A stretch of 64,000 nt of DNA from Pomphorhynchus laevis (lineage: Eukaryota > Acanthocephala > Palaeacanthocephala > Echinorhynchida > Pomphorhynchidae), in NCBI GenBank assembly GCA_012934845.2, contig WNNJ02003839.1, forward strand, positions 310,001 to 374,000, in the 5' to 3' direction. The stretch's first letter is position 1, and each line of letters begins with the position of its first letter. A model generated the notes under the pieces. The model did no database searches. It was not told where the DNA came from and saw nothing but the letters and a program-made list of their open reading frames with translations. The position numbers and the translations under genes were made by a program. Positions 46,816-58,465 of the stretch are shown in pieces.

Positions 46816-48519
46816 ATGACTGATTCAGTTAATTCGGGAGAGTTGTCAACCGGTGAACTTGATTCTGAAATCAAGAATCCATCTTTATATTCTGAAGATG
46901 TTGAAATTGAACCAACAGAATATCGTGAGCAGTGGGTAATGAAAGGATTACCAGCCTGGGCTCATGGAGGTCTCCCTAATGGTTGGACTAAGGCAACACA
47001 TGGAAGCGGATTACCAATATATGTTCATTCCGAAACGAAGACTATATGTTTATCTAAACCGTATCGACTTGGAAGCGCAGATCTAAAGTCTCACCGAATT
47101 CCAACCTGTGCAATCCCGTGTTTGTATTATCATTCAATTTGTAAGGATAATTCGATTTCTTCATGCCAATCAGTTACCTCAACTAAGGAAGGGAAATATG
47201 ACCATAATCCAGCAGGGAAAGATTCGACTGAATTTGAAATACCTAAACCTTTCACAATTAGTGAAGTGGCTACATTCAATGTAAAGAAGGGCTGCTCGAA
47301 TTCTCTTAAGGCGTTTGAATTTGGGTCACTGTCGGAAGGCCAGCTAAGATCGTATTGCCAGCGAAAGTTTGATTTTGAACTTATTAGTCTGCCGTATTTT
47401 GCTAATTTTGCTAGCAAGTGTAAGTTTCTTAAAAATAAACGACTGAAAAGGGAGTTAACTGATTCAACGCCGCAGAGTGATTTGAAGCGTTCTAAAGCGA
47501 ACAACGAAACGCTTACTTTTCTTCCATTGGTATCCACTAGAGATGATACTACTACGTGCCCTTTAGAAGATGGTGAACTCACAAGTTCTTTAGATATTAC
47601 AATGAGTTCAACACTTCAACAATTGCATACATTGTGTTCTACAGTTTTAAATCAACCATTGACGTATGAACTAGATGTGAATCCCAGAGATATAAATAAT
47701 CGATTTAAAGTTTATGTAAAGATCAATAATGAATTGATTAGTGAAAGCACAGGCCGAAGCAAAAAGATAGCAAAAATTTACGCTGCCAATAAAGCGTTAC
47801 AAGTACTGAAGCAACGCAGAATAACTCACCCAACACTTCATTGTCAGTCATTAAACTTGGAAGATTTTTCTACTCGTGAATTAGAAAGTTCATCAGAGAT
47901 AACAGACATTTCTATTACAAAACAGTTGGAAGGCAGCATGTGTGACGGTATTACCAATGATACTCTTGACGCGTTTTCGTCTTATACAATCAATTCAGAT
48001 AGCATTTACGAACTGTCATTAAGCTTATCATCACCTACCCCTTACAAAATTCTGCGAAGTATTGTTTCATTAGATTTTTTTCATTTTTGTTCACCAATTA
48101 AAGAACAAGTGCATACCAAATCTAAAACCACACATGTCAGTCTGGAGTGTAAAAGATATAATATGACAGACGCTCATTCACCTGCTATCCAACATCGCGA
48201 TGGATTTAATATCTCAACTTATGTAGCTGAGTCTACATCCTTCATTAATAAAGAAGATGCCCTAAGTAGAGCTGCTCAAAATATAATTGGCCAAATGTTT
48301 CCTCGTTTACAATTTTGGTCAGAGGTTTTGCTAATGGTTCAAAATATGGAAGCAATGTGTACATGCTCTGCGTATGTTCCACAGGCCAGGACTGACACCA
48401 TTTTTGAAAATAGAAGCGAAACTTCATTGATCAATAGCAGCTTTCATAATGATATAAATTGGACACTTATCAACGAGATACGAACAGAGCTTCGTAAAAT
48501 CAGTAAAAAGGTGAAATAA
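46816..48519 (+). CDS. DGCR8: DGCR8/Pasha, microprocessor dsRNA-binding subunit
   Basis: Partner of Drosha in the nuclear Microprocessor, which recognises and positions primary microRNAs for cleavage. The 567-aa frame is uninterrupted (human protein 773 aa). Domains: a WW-like segment at residues 53-83 (LPNGWTKATHGSGLPIYVHS), followed by HRIPTCAIPCLYY at 93-105, whose Cys102 corresponds to the heme-ligand cysteine of human DGCR8; a Rhed-linked basic/aromatic region; dsRBD1 about 264-336 with the KKIAK-x2-AA signature (GRSKKIAKIYAANKAL); dsRBD2 about 407-495 beginning PYKILRSIV and ending LSRAAQNIIGQMFP; then a C-terminal segment like the Drosha-binding tail (INEIRTELRKISKK). I chose the ATG at 46816. 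dsRBD2 lacks the usual KK-x-AK motif, suggesting weaker RNA contact. The intronless coding region is notable. Confidence 0.9.
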   Translation: MTDSVNSGELSTGELDSEIKNPSLYSEDVEIEPTEYREQWVMKGLPAWAHGGLPNGWTKATHGSGLPIYVHSETKTICLSKPYRLGSADLKSHRIPTCAIPCLYYHSICKDNSISSCQSVTSTKEGKYDHNPAGKDSTEFEIPKPFTISEVATFNVKKGCSNSLKAFEFGSLSEGQLRSYCQRKFDFELISLPYFANFASKCKFLKNKRLKRELTDSTPQSDLKRSKANNETLTFLPLVSTRDDTTTCPLEDGELTSSLDITMSSTLQQLHTLCSTVLNQPLTYELDVNPRDINNRFKVYVKINNELISESTGRSKKIAKIYAANKALQVLKQRRITHPTLHCQSLNLEDFSTRELESSSEITDISITKQLEGSMCDGITNDTLDAFSSYTINSDSIYELSLSLSSPTPYKILRSIVSLDFFHFCSPIKEQVHTKSKTTHVSLECKRYNMTDAHSPAIQHRDGFNISTYVAESTSFINKEDALSRAAQNIIGQMFPRLQFWSEVLLMVQNMEAMCTCSAYVPQARTDTIFENRSETSLINSSFHNDINWTLINEIRTELRKISKKVK

Positions 48520-49279
48520 ATGATTTAATGTGTATTTATCACGCTTGTATATAGTATATAGTCAACATGTATATAATCAACATTCATTTGTTTTATCATA
48601 CAAGATAAATATTTCAGATTTTAAATCATTTCTTTTAATGATGACTATACAATCTGATTTGTGTATAAATATTTTAGAAATTTTTCTTTTCATTTTTGGC
48701 TTTTGAACAATTCTAAATTGGTGTACATAGTGTGATGACCACACAGAAAAACTTAAAAATATCTTTTCACATTTTAAAACAAACACTTTCGTAAAAATGT
48801 AATTAAATAATGCATTATTAAAAATGTACTAAATTCGTAGTATTAAGATATTACATACTTTTAAGAAAACAATATGAATATGAAATTTAATGATATTAAG
48901 ATAACAATCTTAATCTGATCGGATTTGAACTAAAGACGACTGTATCGCGACTCCACGTTACGTACACTAGGCGGTCTGCTCCAGTGGTGTAGATATACAT
49001 TTATGTATATTACTTTTGGTAGGGGATCGTATTCTAACAATCTATTGAAAACCTACCTAGTTGTGTGATCCGATCAACACCAGTGGACTGAGTAAAGCAG
49101 ATAATAAGGGTCAAAACGGGAAATGAAGATCTGGGTCTGCAGCTGATGTCACCCACTTATGCTGATTAGTAGCGTCTTGCTGTATCAATCATATGAACAA
49201 TCTCTGTGAGTATAATGTCGTGCCACAACCAGAAGAAATTCAACTCACAGATGCAATCAAGTTAAATTATATATACAGG
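48520..49279. other. DGCR8-E1 intergenic region
   Basis: AT-rich except for 48910-49250, which is GC-richer and looks like part of a dispersed repeat, but has no second copy in the window. Confidence 0.4.
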
Positions 49280-49800
49280 TGCAAATCTTACCTGATTTGT
49301 CGAAAATTTTTATTTGATTGATAAGCCTTTATAAATTGCACTGATTATTTATATTAAATTGATCATTGTTTAAAGCTTATATTATCACCTGATTTGTTGC
49401 AGATATATGGGATCGATTAGCCTTAATAAATTTAATTGAAACTTTATTTTAAATCATTTGAGTGTCGTTTTAAGATTATAGTCTTATGATTTGTTGCACA
49501 TTTTTATGTGATATACAAAGCCTTTATAAATTTTATTGAGACTTTATTTTAGATGATTATATTTTCGTTTAAATATTATAATCTTACCTGATTTGTTCAA
49601 ATTTTTCTTTGATTGATAAACCTTTTTATATTTCATTTATTCTTATTTTAAATGATTTGATCGTATTTTTAATACGATATAACCTTAAATGATTTGTTGC
49701 AGATATATTTGATCGATTAGGGTTTTATAAATTTCATTAACACCCTTTTTAAATCATGTGGTCTTCGTTCAAAGTTTGTAATCATCCTGATTCTAATATA
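49280..49800. repeat. Decayed tandem array of about 100-bp units
   Basis: A CTTACCTGATTTGTTG-like start recurs at about 49288, 49386, 49486, 49592 and 49693, with a shared body (TGATCGATTAGCCTTTATAAAT..., ...TATTTTAAATGATTTG). About five units, strongly diverged, lying upstream of the E1 gene. Confidence 0.65.
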
Positions 49801-50221
49801 ATAAAACGTGATCCTAATGTGTACACTCAACTCGAATACATCGACTGTATTTTATTACATTTAAAGTATCTTCTATGTTATAACCTATAAAGTATCTGCT
49901 TTTAATTTTAAATTGATTGAGTTTTTATTCTAAGAATCTTATTGTGACTTATTTTGATCCGCTATCAATGCCTGTATAACGATTGAGTTTTCGTCAATTG
50001 TTACTCTAATTTGCTTCTAATACACAATTCAATATAAACGTTTTATTTAATCCGTGTTTTAAGTATTTGAAATTAGTAAAATAAAGATATGTAATATAAT
50101 ATCTAATATAAATTATATATTTTATTTTTAAATATCTAATATTAAATATAAAGTATATTTTATTGCAAGTTTCGAAATTTTCTTAATTAATTAATCAATT
50201 TATAAATAATTGCCAAAAAAT
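49801..50221. other. Upstream region of the E1-like gene
   Basis: AT-rich, no motif recognised. Confidence 0.4.
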
Positions 50222-50257
50222 ATGCTTATTTTGTTTTTATTCGTTTTTATATTAACA

Positions 50258-51064
50258 ATGGCATCTAAGTGCCTAAGTGATGAGGAGCGCTTTCGCTATT
50301 CTCGACAAACTGCTCATTACGATTTTAATGAAGATGATCAGGTGCGCTTAAAATGCTCATCCGTTCTAATTGTCGGATGCGGTGGTCTTGGTAGCATTGT
50401 ATCAATGCAGCTTGCAGCTTCTGGAATTGGACATCTTGGATTGATAGATGGTGACACAGTTGAAATTTCTAATCTTCACCGTCAACTGATTCACGATGAG
50501 ACATCTGTTGGTGTGAATAAAGCTATATCCGCCGAACGAAGACTTGTGTCAATGAACACTAACATTGCTATTTTTACGTACACAACGTTTCTGGATGCAG
50601 ACACCTTCTTGTTGTTAGTTAATGAAGAATTGCGTAAATTCGACGTTATTGTTAATTGTACGGACAGCTTTGAAGGAGCGGATCAATGCAACAGACTTTC
50701 AGTTTTAATGGGAGTGCCTTTGATATCCGCAAGTGTAGTTGAAACACATGGAGAATTAGCTAATTATAATTATCCAGCTGGAATAGGGTCGTGCTATGAA
50801 TGCGTTCATCGATCGCCTGGTCTGGATCTGAGATCAAAACGATCTGCTGCACAATTTGGTGTATTTGCTCCAGTTGTCGGAATTGTTGCTTCCGCTCAAG
50901 CATTGGAGGTAATGAAAGTTTTACTAGGCAAATCAATTGCCGGTCACACAGCTTTGAAATCTGAAATGGCTTTATTTGACTGTTCCGCGTTATCCATACG
51001 GAAAATCAAACTAAAACAAGAGAAACGCGCAGATTGTAAAGTGTGCTCCGTTTTAAAAAGCTAA
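50258..51064 (+). CDS. MOCS3/UBA4/MoeB-like E1 adenylyltransferase, no rhodanese domain
   Basis: A ThiF/MoeB-fold enzyme that would adenylate the C-terminal Gly-Gly of a ubiquitin-like sulfur carrier (MOCS2A or URM1 in the MOCS3 family). From the ATG at 50258 it is 268 aa: LSDEERFRYSRQ at the start, the nucleotide-binding VLIVGCGGLGS (about 37-47), DGDTVEISNLHRQ (the D-x-V-x-x-SNLxRQ motif), VNCTDS, a Cys pair CYEC and a second pair CKVC near the end, together the zinc site. It stops right after the second pair, where animal MOCS3 continues into a rhodanese domain. The position of the family's adenylation-domain cysteine reads Ala (RSAAQFGV). An upstream ATG at 50222 would add MLILFLFVFILT, a signal-like hydrophobic stretch; I prefer 50258 because homologous enzymes are cytosolic. 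Confidence 0.85.
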   Translation: MASKCLSDEERFRYSRQTAHYDFNEDDQVRLKCSSVLIVGCGGLGSIVSMQLAASGIGHLGLIDGDTVEISNLHRQLIHDETSVGVNKAISAERRLVSMNTNIAIFTYTTFLDADTFLLLVNEELRKFDVIVNCTDSFEGADQCNRLSVLMGVPLISASVVETHGELANYNYPAGIGSCYECVHRSPGLDLRSKRSAAQFGVFAPVVGIVASAQALEVMKVLLGKSIAGHTALKSEMALFDCSALSIRKIKLKQEKRADCKVCSVLKS

Positions 51065-51794
51065 AATTACTACTATTCCACTTTTTTGAATAATCTATTT
51101 TGTAGGTATTTAATTTGCATAATTGAAATCGTGCGTGTACTTTTCGATGTATTTACTTCACAATGCATGATAAAATGGCAGTATGATATGGGCTTTAATA
51201 GATGAGTCATAATTTAATAATGTGATATTTTTCTTTATATACCACTGCCTATAAATCTAAAGTAGTAGTTTCTACCACATGTCATGTTGGCGATGAATAA
51301 CAATGTCCATTGTTCACAAATTGCAAGACACTTATAGAGATTTAGTTCGTGCAATGCATTTTGGCTTCTGCTAGGATATGAAACTAATATAACATTTTTT
51401 ATATTTTGAAGCTTCTAATCGATCATTGAAGTAATTTACCAAATTTGTGATCTTATTTGATTCTTTATCATCCAAAGGTGATTGGTATTTAAAAAACACT
51501 AATTCATATATTATTCACGTTGAAAGATTCAATAAAATGATTTATTTTAATGAAACAAAGAAAATCTTTTAAATTTGGTTGAACCCCTTAGACTTACGTA
51601 TTTACATAACAAGTTTACTATGGTGTTTGAGTTGATGGAAAACGAATAAATTTAATTTTCTTAATGAAAACGTATTTTTAGATTATAGAATGGTCTCACA
51701 AGAAAGAATCAATTTTACCACATATATGTACAATTATATATAGGTCAAAAATACATAAAGGGCAAAAAGTTGTGAAAAATCTCAAATAAATAAA
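51065..51794. other. Intergenic DNA
   Basis: 3' flank of the E1-like gene; AT-rich, no gene seen. Confidence 0.4.
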
Positions 51795-54700
51795 GAATTT
51801 GTTATATCATCGACAATAAATGAAATACATGAAAAGTCAACACATTCAGTTCAGTAGACAGTTAGCAAACAAAAATTCTTTCTTCAATCTTCAGCGCCTT
51901 CCCAACTTCAAGAGCTTAAAATCCAAGGGGATCCGATCCCTCCCCCAAACGATCCAACACGCCGCCTTCCGACTGAATCACCCGGGGTCTTTCCCCCCGG
52001 AAGAATCCAATCGGCACTAACTATGCTGGGTAAACGAGATACGAGGAGCTTAAGAAACCTTAGCCTTTGCTCTTGGGACGTCCTCTCGAAAAGAAGACTA
52101 ATCTCAGGATAGCCAAGGTGCTCCGAAGGCGCGCCTGGGTTTTCCCATTCAACAACAGATGTTGAACCCGTTTCAAGGCCAACCTAGCTATATTCAGGAT
52201 ACGTATAAGTCAATCCAGGTCAACTTTCACTGACCAGTTCGCCGTAACGGTAAAACCAAGGTATTTTACTCGACTTGTGAAGGTGAGGAGTGGTTCAGAG
52301 GCAAATATGGATGAGAGCGCAGAGAGTGCTAATCTCTTAAGTGTTTGCTTTGTAGCAGGGGTGCCAAGAAAGACGACAACATGTGATTTAGCGGAGTTTA
52401 ACAAACGATTGGATGGTGGGAGCTGGTCTTTTAATATTAAAAAGAACCGGCTGATGTAAGAGGTTACGTCTTTACACATGTGTTCAATAAACAGGGATGT
52501 GGTGTCATCAGCGTACACTACTGGACGTTGTTCGCGTTTAATTATTTTGAATGGGTTAATGGAAGCAGCAAGATACAAGACTAGAGAAAGTGGGGAACAT
52601 TGAGGCACACACGTAATAAAGTAGAACTGACGCGCATCACGATCTCCACAGAGGATCTCCACCCTGTTCACAATTCTCGCAGGCAACCCGAGGGACCTAA
52701 AAGAAGAGATCACTAAAGGAATAAAGATGCGGTCAAATGCAGTAGAAAAGTCAATGAAAACAGCCACAACTAAACGATGGCTTTTCTCCCGACAAAACTG
52801 CTCCACCTCACTTACTGCTGAATGGACTGAGCGACCTTTGACGAACCAATGAAAACCTAGGGAAATCAGATTAGCCTAATTAAATGGTCGCGGATTTTAC
52901 GCGCAAGCGCTTTTTCGTAAATCGACACGAGGGCATTTTTAATCAAAATGGGTTGAAGATCTTTAGGACATGAGCAGGATTTTTTCTTATGTATAAAAAC
53001 TCTCTTACTTATATTGATGCCTGTTACATCGGATGAGGAGGCTAAAAGCATTGTGACGGCAACCTCTCTTTTCTGATTGGCTGTCAAAAGATGACATACC
53101 CGAGAAGAAAGTAGAGCGACGGATTTGGAGGTGCCCGGAAGTGGACCGTAGGAGTTTAGGATATCTGTAACAGATAAATCTCTACTCCTGAAGTTACACA
53201 AAGGCGTGATTGGTTTAGGTGATTGCATTGATCCATAGTCGTGTAGGGCTAGTGACTCCTCTAAAACTTTATCAAGGCCTACATTCCCTATCCAACCCAA
53301 TGCCCTTTCCTTCCAACATCAAATTTATCCTTCTTGAAAATCTTCAAAAGGAAGACTGGGAAGGGTTAAGACGAGCAATATTGGCGCTATCCCTACTCAG
53401 CTGGAACCTACATCTATTGCTCCAATATTCATTGGAGAGGGTCTGTCTGGCGGAAGACGAGAAATTAGGGAGGTTGAGCAATTTTGCTAGGACCTTGAGT
53501 TTGGTCGGAGTTGGATTGTATAAGCGACTTTTATTAGTAGTCGATGGAATCGCGGTAGCTTCCGAAGAGAGGTAGGTATTAAGTGCGGAAAGACTATCAT
53601 TTCCTATTGGGGGAAAGAGTCGGATAGCCGCATGAAAGAGGACCACTGATTGGATCAAAGTGAAACCTCCTTCAAAGCAACGTATCCTCCTCAATTCTCC
53701 ATCAAAGTAGATCATGTGAGGTGGACATTTATTGTACGCGACTGCTCCGTACAGGGGGTTTAAACAACCACCTCGAGTGAAGCAGTAAAATGTCGAGGAT
53801 TGAATTAGTTGATGTGCAATGCAAGGTAGGGGAAGGTGGTTTATGAATAGATAACCGTTCCTAGCTCTGCGAAGTGCTGCGTTGATCTAACGACCAGTTA
53901 TGTCGTTGAAGTCCCCAAGTATCATGTCATAGCCGCTGTCAATAATACTATCCAGAAGGTCACAGCTCATTGTGAATCTCCCCTGGACGAATGTAGACAT
54001 TGGCTAGACTGATGCGTTAACCGTTCTTACAGAGTGAAACTACTAGATAAGACATGGCTGGACACGTGTTATTTCATAGGAGGGAGGACCTTAAGGAGCA
54101 CTTAACTAAGGTCAAGAGTACATGAGATGAAGAGGAGTGAGGTGGGTTTATGTACGGAGTATAGTGGAAACAGATATGCTTTGGGATAAATCGAGTAATG
54201 TCCTGGAGGAGACGGATAAACCGTGTCTCCTGAAGGACTATAACAACTGCGTCTCTACCTGATAGGAGTCTAAGGGCAGAAGCACCTCCCGAATTCCACT
54301 GAAGGATATTCATTGAAAAAGGCTCACGAGTACTCTTCATTGTGATGGATAGAGGGATTGCCTACCTAGACAGAGCTAGGTGCATGAAGGTCGGTATTCC
54401 CACCAATAGCCCCATCCAGTGTAGATACTTGCCCCAGGGGAAAATCTTCATTTCCTGACTTAGCCTTCAGTAGTTTTCCAATCTTGATTGGGGGACTGGA
54501 TGAGCCGTGCCCCCTTTTTTCGAAGCTGGTGTAACTGTAGAGGCCGGTGATACTGGATTCGGATTTATAGCCCCGATTGCCATAAGTATAAAGCTCTCAA
54601 GCCTCTTATGCGAGTAATCATTTTTTTTGTCTACTATAAGTGATATTTTTGAATCACTCATCTCTTCTGAGCAACGGAAACAGTAGAAAATGAAGCAGCC

Positions 54701-55600
54701 GATTTGTACTTTGAAGGCTTAATAAACGCTTTTTTGTAGGCTTTGAACGTAGGGGAGGCCCTGCACCAGGCCGGATTGATCTCCCACAGTTGGTGCAGGA
54801 CGGAGGGGCCTTGCAGGAGTCGGTAGAATTAATCGCCAGGCAGGACGAAGAACCACACATCTCACATGTGGCCGTCCCACTGCAAATGGACGCCCATGTT
54901 CCCATTTGTGACACCGGATACAGTGGAGGTATGTGTACTCATCAATACCAACGATTGTAAAGTTCAGATTGAATTCCATAAAAGGGTTTGACCTGGCTTT
55001 GGACAACACCTGCGCACGATCAATGTGTGCGGTGCAGAACCCTACCTAGATAGGGTTGCCATCCCTACCCAGGATTTGGCGCAGATTGAAAACCCAAATT
55101 GATTCGTCAAAGCTTTTTTATCATCCTCATCCAATGAGACGGGCAAATTATTAATTTTAAGGAGGCATTTATCGGTTTGCAAATATGCTCTCCTTGATCC
55201 GAGTGAAGTTTGTTGAAATAATATCTGTAAGCATTCAAGATGTCAGCTGAGATAAAATATATCTTCAATTCACCGGCAAATATTTTTACGTTGTTAAAAA
55301 GTATTCGATTTCTGTAATTATCCACAAAACCTCGGAGGAAAGTGTTGTATAATCTTTCCTTTTTAATAGATTTAATCACTTTAATAATCATAAGGTTATT
55401 CATTTTTGGGATGGGGAGGGGAAGTACCTCCTCGTCATTTGAAGAAAATAAATCATCACTAACCTTAGACCGCATAGATATAATCGAAGATTTAAGGTCA
55501 CTTACGTTACATTCAGCTTGAGAATCTGAGCAGGAACAAAAAGCCTTTGATGACACCGACACAAAAGTCGCGTTATCGTTGTTGTGCATTGAATGAATAC
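51795..55600 (-). mobile_element. R1/Jockey-like LINE with ORF1 and ORF2 (copy E1)
   Basis: On the minus strand, ORF1 begins at 55589 (MHNNDNATFVSVSSKAF), with a middle domain and zinc knuckles split over two frames near 54970-54780 (CIRCHKWEH, then CEMCGSS and CTNCG). ORF2 begins with the apurinic endonuclease at 54340 (MNILQWNSGGASAL, VIVLQETRF) and continues through GDFNDI (53920). A pre-RT linker follows (53715-53344), then the RT: SVTDILNSYGPLPGTSKS..., CPKDLQPI (53300-52866) and VFIDFSTAFDRI...VVYADDTTSLFIEH (52806-52210) with the catalytic YADD. Between palm motifs the segment RQFYFITCVPQCSPLS has Cys for the expected Gly. Several frameshifts and stops make it inactive. 3' end near 51795 within an AT-rich tail. 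Confidence 0.8.
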
Positions 55601-55689
55601 ACTTTAAAAAAATATAACCGACTTATTTTGCCACAATATATAACAGATTGCATCAAAGATGCTTTCCGTTGGAATGCGGCAATATGTTA

Positions 55690-58465
55690 AAAACTGCTGT
55701 TTGTACTTAACTGAAATTACCACCCACATACGTTGCTTTTGTATGAGTGTAAACGTCGGAGCGCTTCAAAAGAATCCAGTTTTTACAGCGAAAATGGAAG
55801 GAATCTCTATAGAACAAAGTGAAAAAGACATTATTTAGGTAAAGTCCCTGCCATACGTTGATGCTGTCAAGGTTAGTGATGTTTTAAAGTTTTCTGGTGA
55901 TGGGGAGGTACTTCCCCTCATCCCTAAATTAAGGAACTTGATCATCATAAAAGTAAAAAACCTATTTAACGACAAGAATTATTTAACGTTTTTCTACGTT
56001 CTTTTTGTTTGGATTTTCCAAACAGAATAGTATTTAACATTGTAAAATGTTATCCTACGGAAATAAATGTTTCATTTGGCTCGTCCGATCTAGCCAACAG
56101 TTATGTGGAGTTTTTAAAATCTAGACTTACTGAGTATAATGAACTGACTGCGAAGCCTTTTAATCTCAAGTACTCTTGACCTTAGTTAAGTGCTCCTTAA
56201 GGTCCTCCCTCCTATTAAATAACACGTGTCCAGCCATGTCTTATCTAGTAGTTTCACTCTGTAAGAACGGTTAACGCATCAGTCTAGCCAATGTCTACAT
56301 TCGTCCAGGGGAGATTCACAATGAGCTGTGACCTTCTGGATAGTATTATTGACAGCGGCTATGACATGATACTTGGAGACTTCAACGACATAACTGGTCG
56401 TGAGATCACAGCCTCACTTCGCAGAACTAGGAACGATTATCTATTCACAAACCACCTTCCTCTACCTTTCATCGCACATCAACTAATTCAATCCTCGACA
56501 TTTTACTGCTTCACTCGAGGCGGTTGTTTAAACCCCTCTGTACGGATCAGTCGCATCAACAAATATTCACCTCTCATGACCTACTACTTTGGAGAATTGA
56601 GGAGGATACATTGCTTCGAAGGATGTTTCACTTTGATCCAATCAGAATGGCTTTCTTTCATGCGGCTTTCCGACTCTTTCCCCGAATAGGAAATGATAGT
56701 CTTACCGAATTTTATACCTACCTCTCTTCGCAAGCTACCGCGATTTTATCGAATACCTATAATGGTCGCATTTACAATCCCACTACGACGATACTCAAGG
56801 TCCTAGCAAAATTGCTGAACCTCCCTTATCTCTCTGCTTCCGCCAAACAGGCCATCTTCAATGAATATTGGAGCATTAGATATAGGTTCCAGCTGAGTAG
56901 GGATAGCGCGAATATTGCTCGTCTTAACCCTTCCCAGTCTTCCTTTTGAAGATTTTCAAGAAGGATAAATTTGATGTTGGAAGGAAAGGGCTTTGGGCTG
57001 GATCGGTAGTATAGGCCTTGAAAACGTTTTAGAGGAGTCACTAGCCTTACACAAATATGGAGCCATGCAATCACCTCAACCAATCCCACCTTGGGGTAAC
57101 TTCATGAGTAGAGATCTATTTGTTACTGATATACTCAACTCTTGGGGTCCACTTCCAGGTACCTCCAAATCCGTCGGTCCACTTTATTTTCGAGTCTGTT
57201 AACTTTTGACAGCCAATCAGAAAAGAGAGGTGGCTGTCACAATGCTTTTAACCTTCCCATCTGATGTAGCAGGCATGAATATTAGTAAGCGTGTTTTTAT
57301 TCCTAAGGTAAAATTCTGCTCATGCCCTAAAGATCTGCTACCCATTTCTATTCATATTGCCCTCGTATCGATTTACAAAAAAGGGCTTGCTCGTAAAATT
57401 CGCGACCATTTAAGCAGGCGTAATTTGATCCCACCGTGTTTTCATGGGTTTGTCAAAGGTCGCTCGGTCCATTCAGCAGTTGGTGAAGTGGAGCAGTTTT
57501 GCCGGGATAATAACCATCGTCTAGTTGTGTCTGTTTTTGTTTTTCTGCTGCATTTGACCGCATCTTTATTCCTTTAGTGATCTCTTCTCTCAGCTCCCTC
57601 GGGTTGCCTGCGAGAATTGTGAACAGGGTGGAGATCCTCTGTGGAGATCGTGATGCGCGTCAGTTCTACTTTATTACGTGTGTGCCTCAATGTTCCCCAC
57701 TTTCTCTAGTCTTGTATCTTGCTGCTTCCATTAACCCATTCAAAATAATTAAACGCGAACAACGTCTAGTAGTGTACGCTGATGACACCACATCCCTGTT
57801 TATTGAACACATGTGTAAAGACGTAACCTCTTACATCAGCCGGTTCTTTTTAATATTAAAAGACCAGCTCCCACCATCCAATCGTTTGTTAAACTCCGCT
57901 AAATCACATGTTGTCGTCTTTCTTGGCACCCCTGCTACAAAGCAAACACTTAAGAGATTAGCACTCTCTGCGCTCTCAATTAAAATATCTTCTGAACCAC
58001 TCCCTATATATCGGCGAAAGCTGACCTGAATAGACTCAAACGTATCCTGAAGAAAGCTAGGCTGGCCCTGAAACGGGCTCAGGATATGTCATTGACAGGG
58101 AAAACCCATGTGCGCCTTCGTGGCACCTGGGTTATCTCGAGATTAGTATTCTTTTCGAGATGACGTCTTTCCGTAGCAAAGCCTAAGGTTTCTTAGGGTT
58201 TTCGTGTCTCGTTTAGCCAGCATAGTCCGCGCCGATTTGTTTCTTTGGGCGGTGAAAGACCCCGGGTGGTTCAGTCGGAAGTTGCTGTGGTGGATTGGTT
58301 GGAGGGCTCAGATCTTTCTTGATTTGATGCCATAAAGATTGGAAAGCTTCTGAAGATAAAAGTGATAATTCGTTTCTTAATTAACTGTCATCCTTGTACT
58401 GGTTTTTTGTGACTTGTTGCATGAATTTTTTCTGATTTAACGAAGTCTTTATTTATTACTTAACT
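55690..58465 (+). mobile_element. R1/Jockey-like LINE, internally deleted (copy E2), head to head with E1
   Basis: Same family as E1, opposite strand. It starts about 100 bp from the 5' end of E1: an ORF1 N-terminal part (GEVLPLIPKLRNLIIIKVKN at 55905) breaks off near 56160 and resumes in the endonuclease, so the ORF1 C-terminus and endonuclease start (about 0.9-1 kb in E1) are deleted. GDFNDITGREI (56375), the linker (56620-56950), RT with VVYADDTTSLFIEH (57770) and the 3' region to about 58465 follow. Some stretches are nearly identical to E1, others clearly diverged. Confidence 0.8.

Noticed and set aside
47130-47582. Minus-strand 150-codon frame inside DGCR8
   Set aside because: Antisense shadow of a conserved gene; no domain.
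48925-48995. Possible tRNA or tRNA-derived SINE on the minus strand (AGTTCAAATCC resembles a B box)
   Set aside because: The bases around the putative T loop do not pair as a T stem and no acceptor or D stem could be formed.
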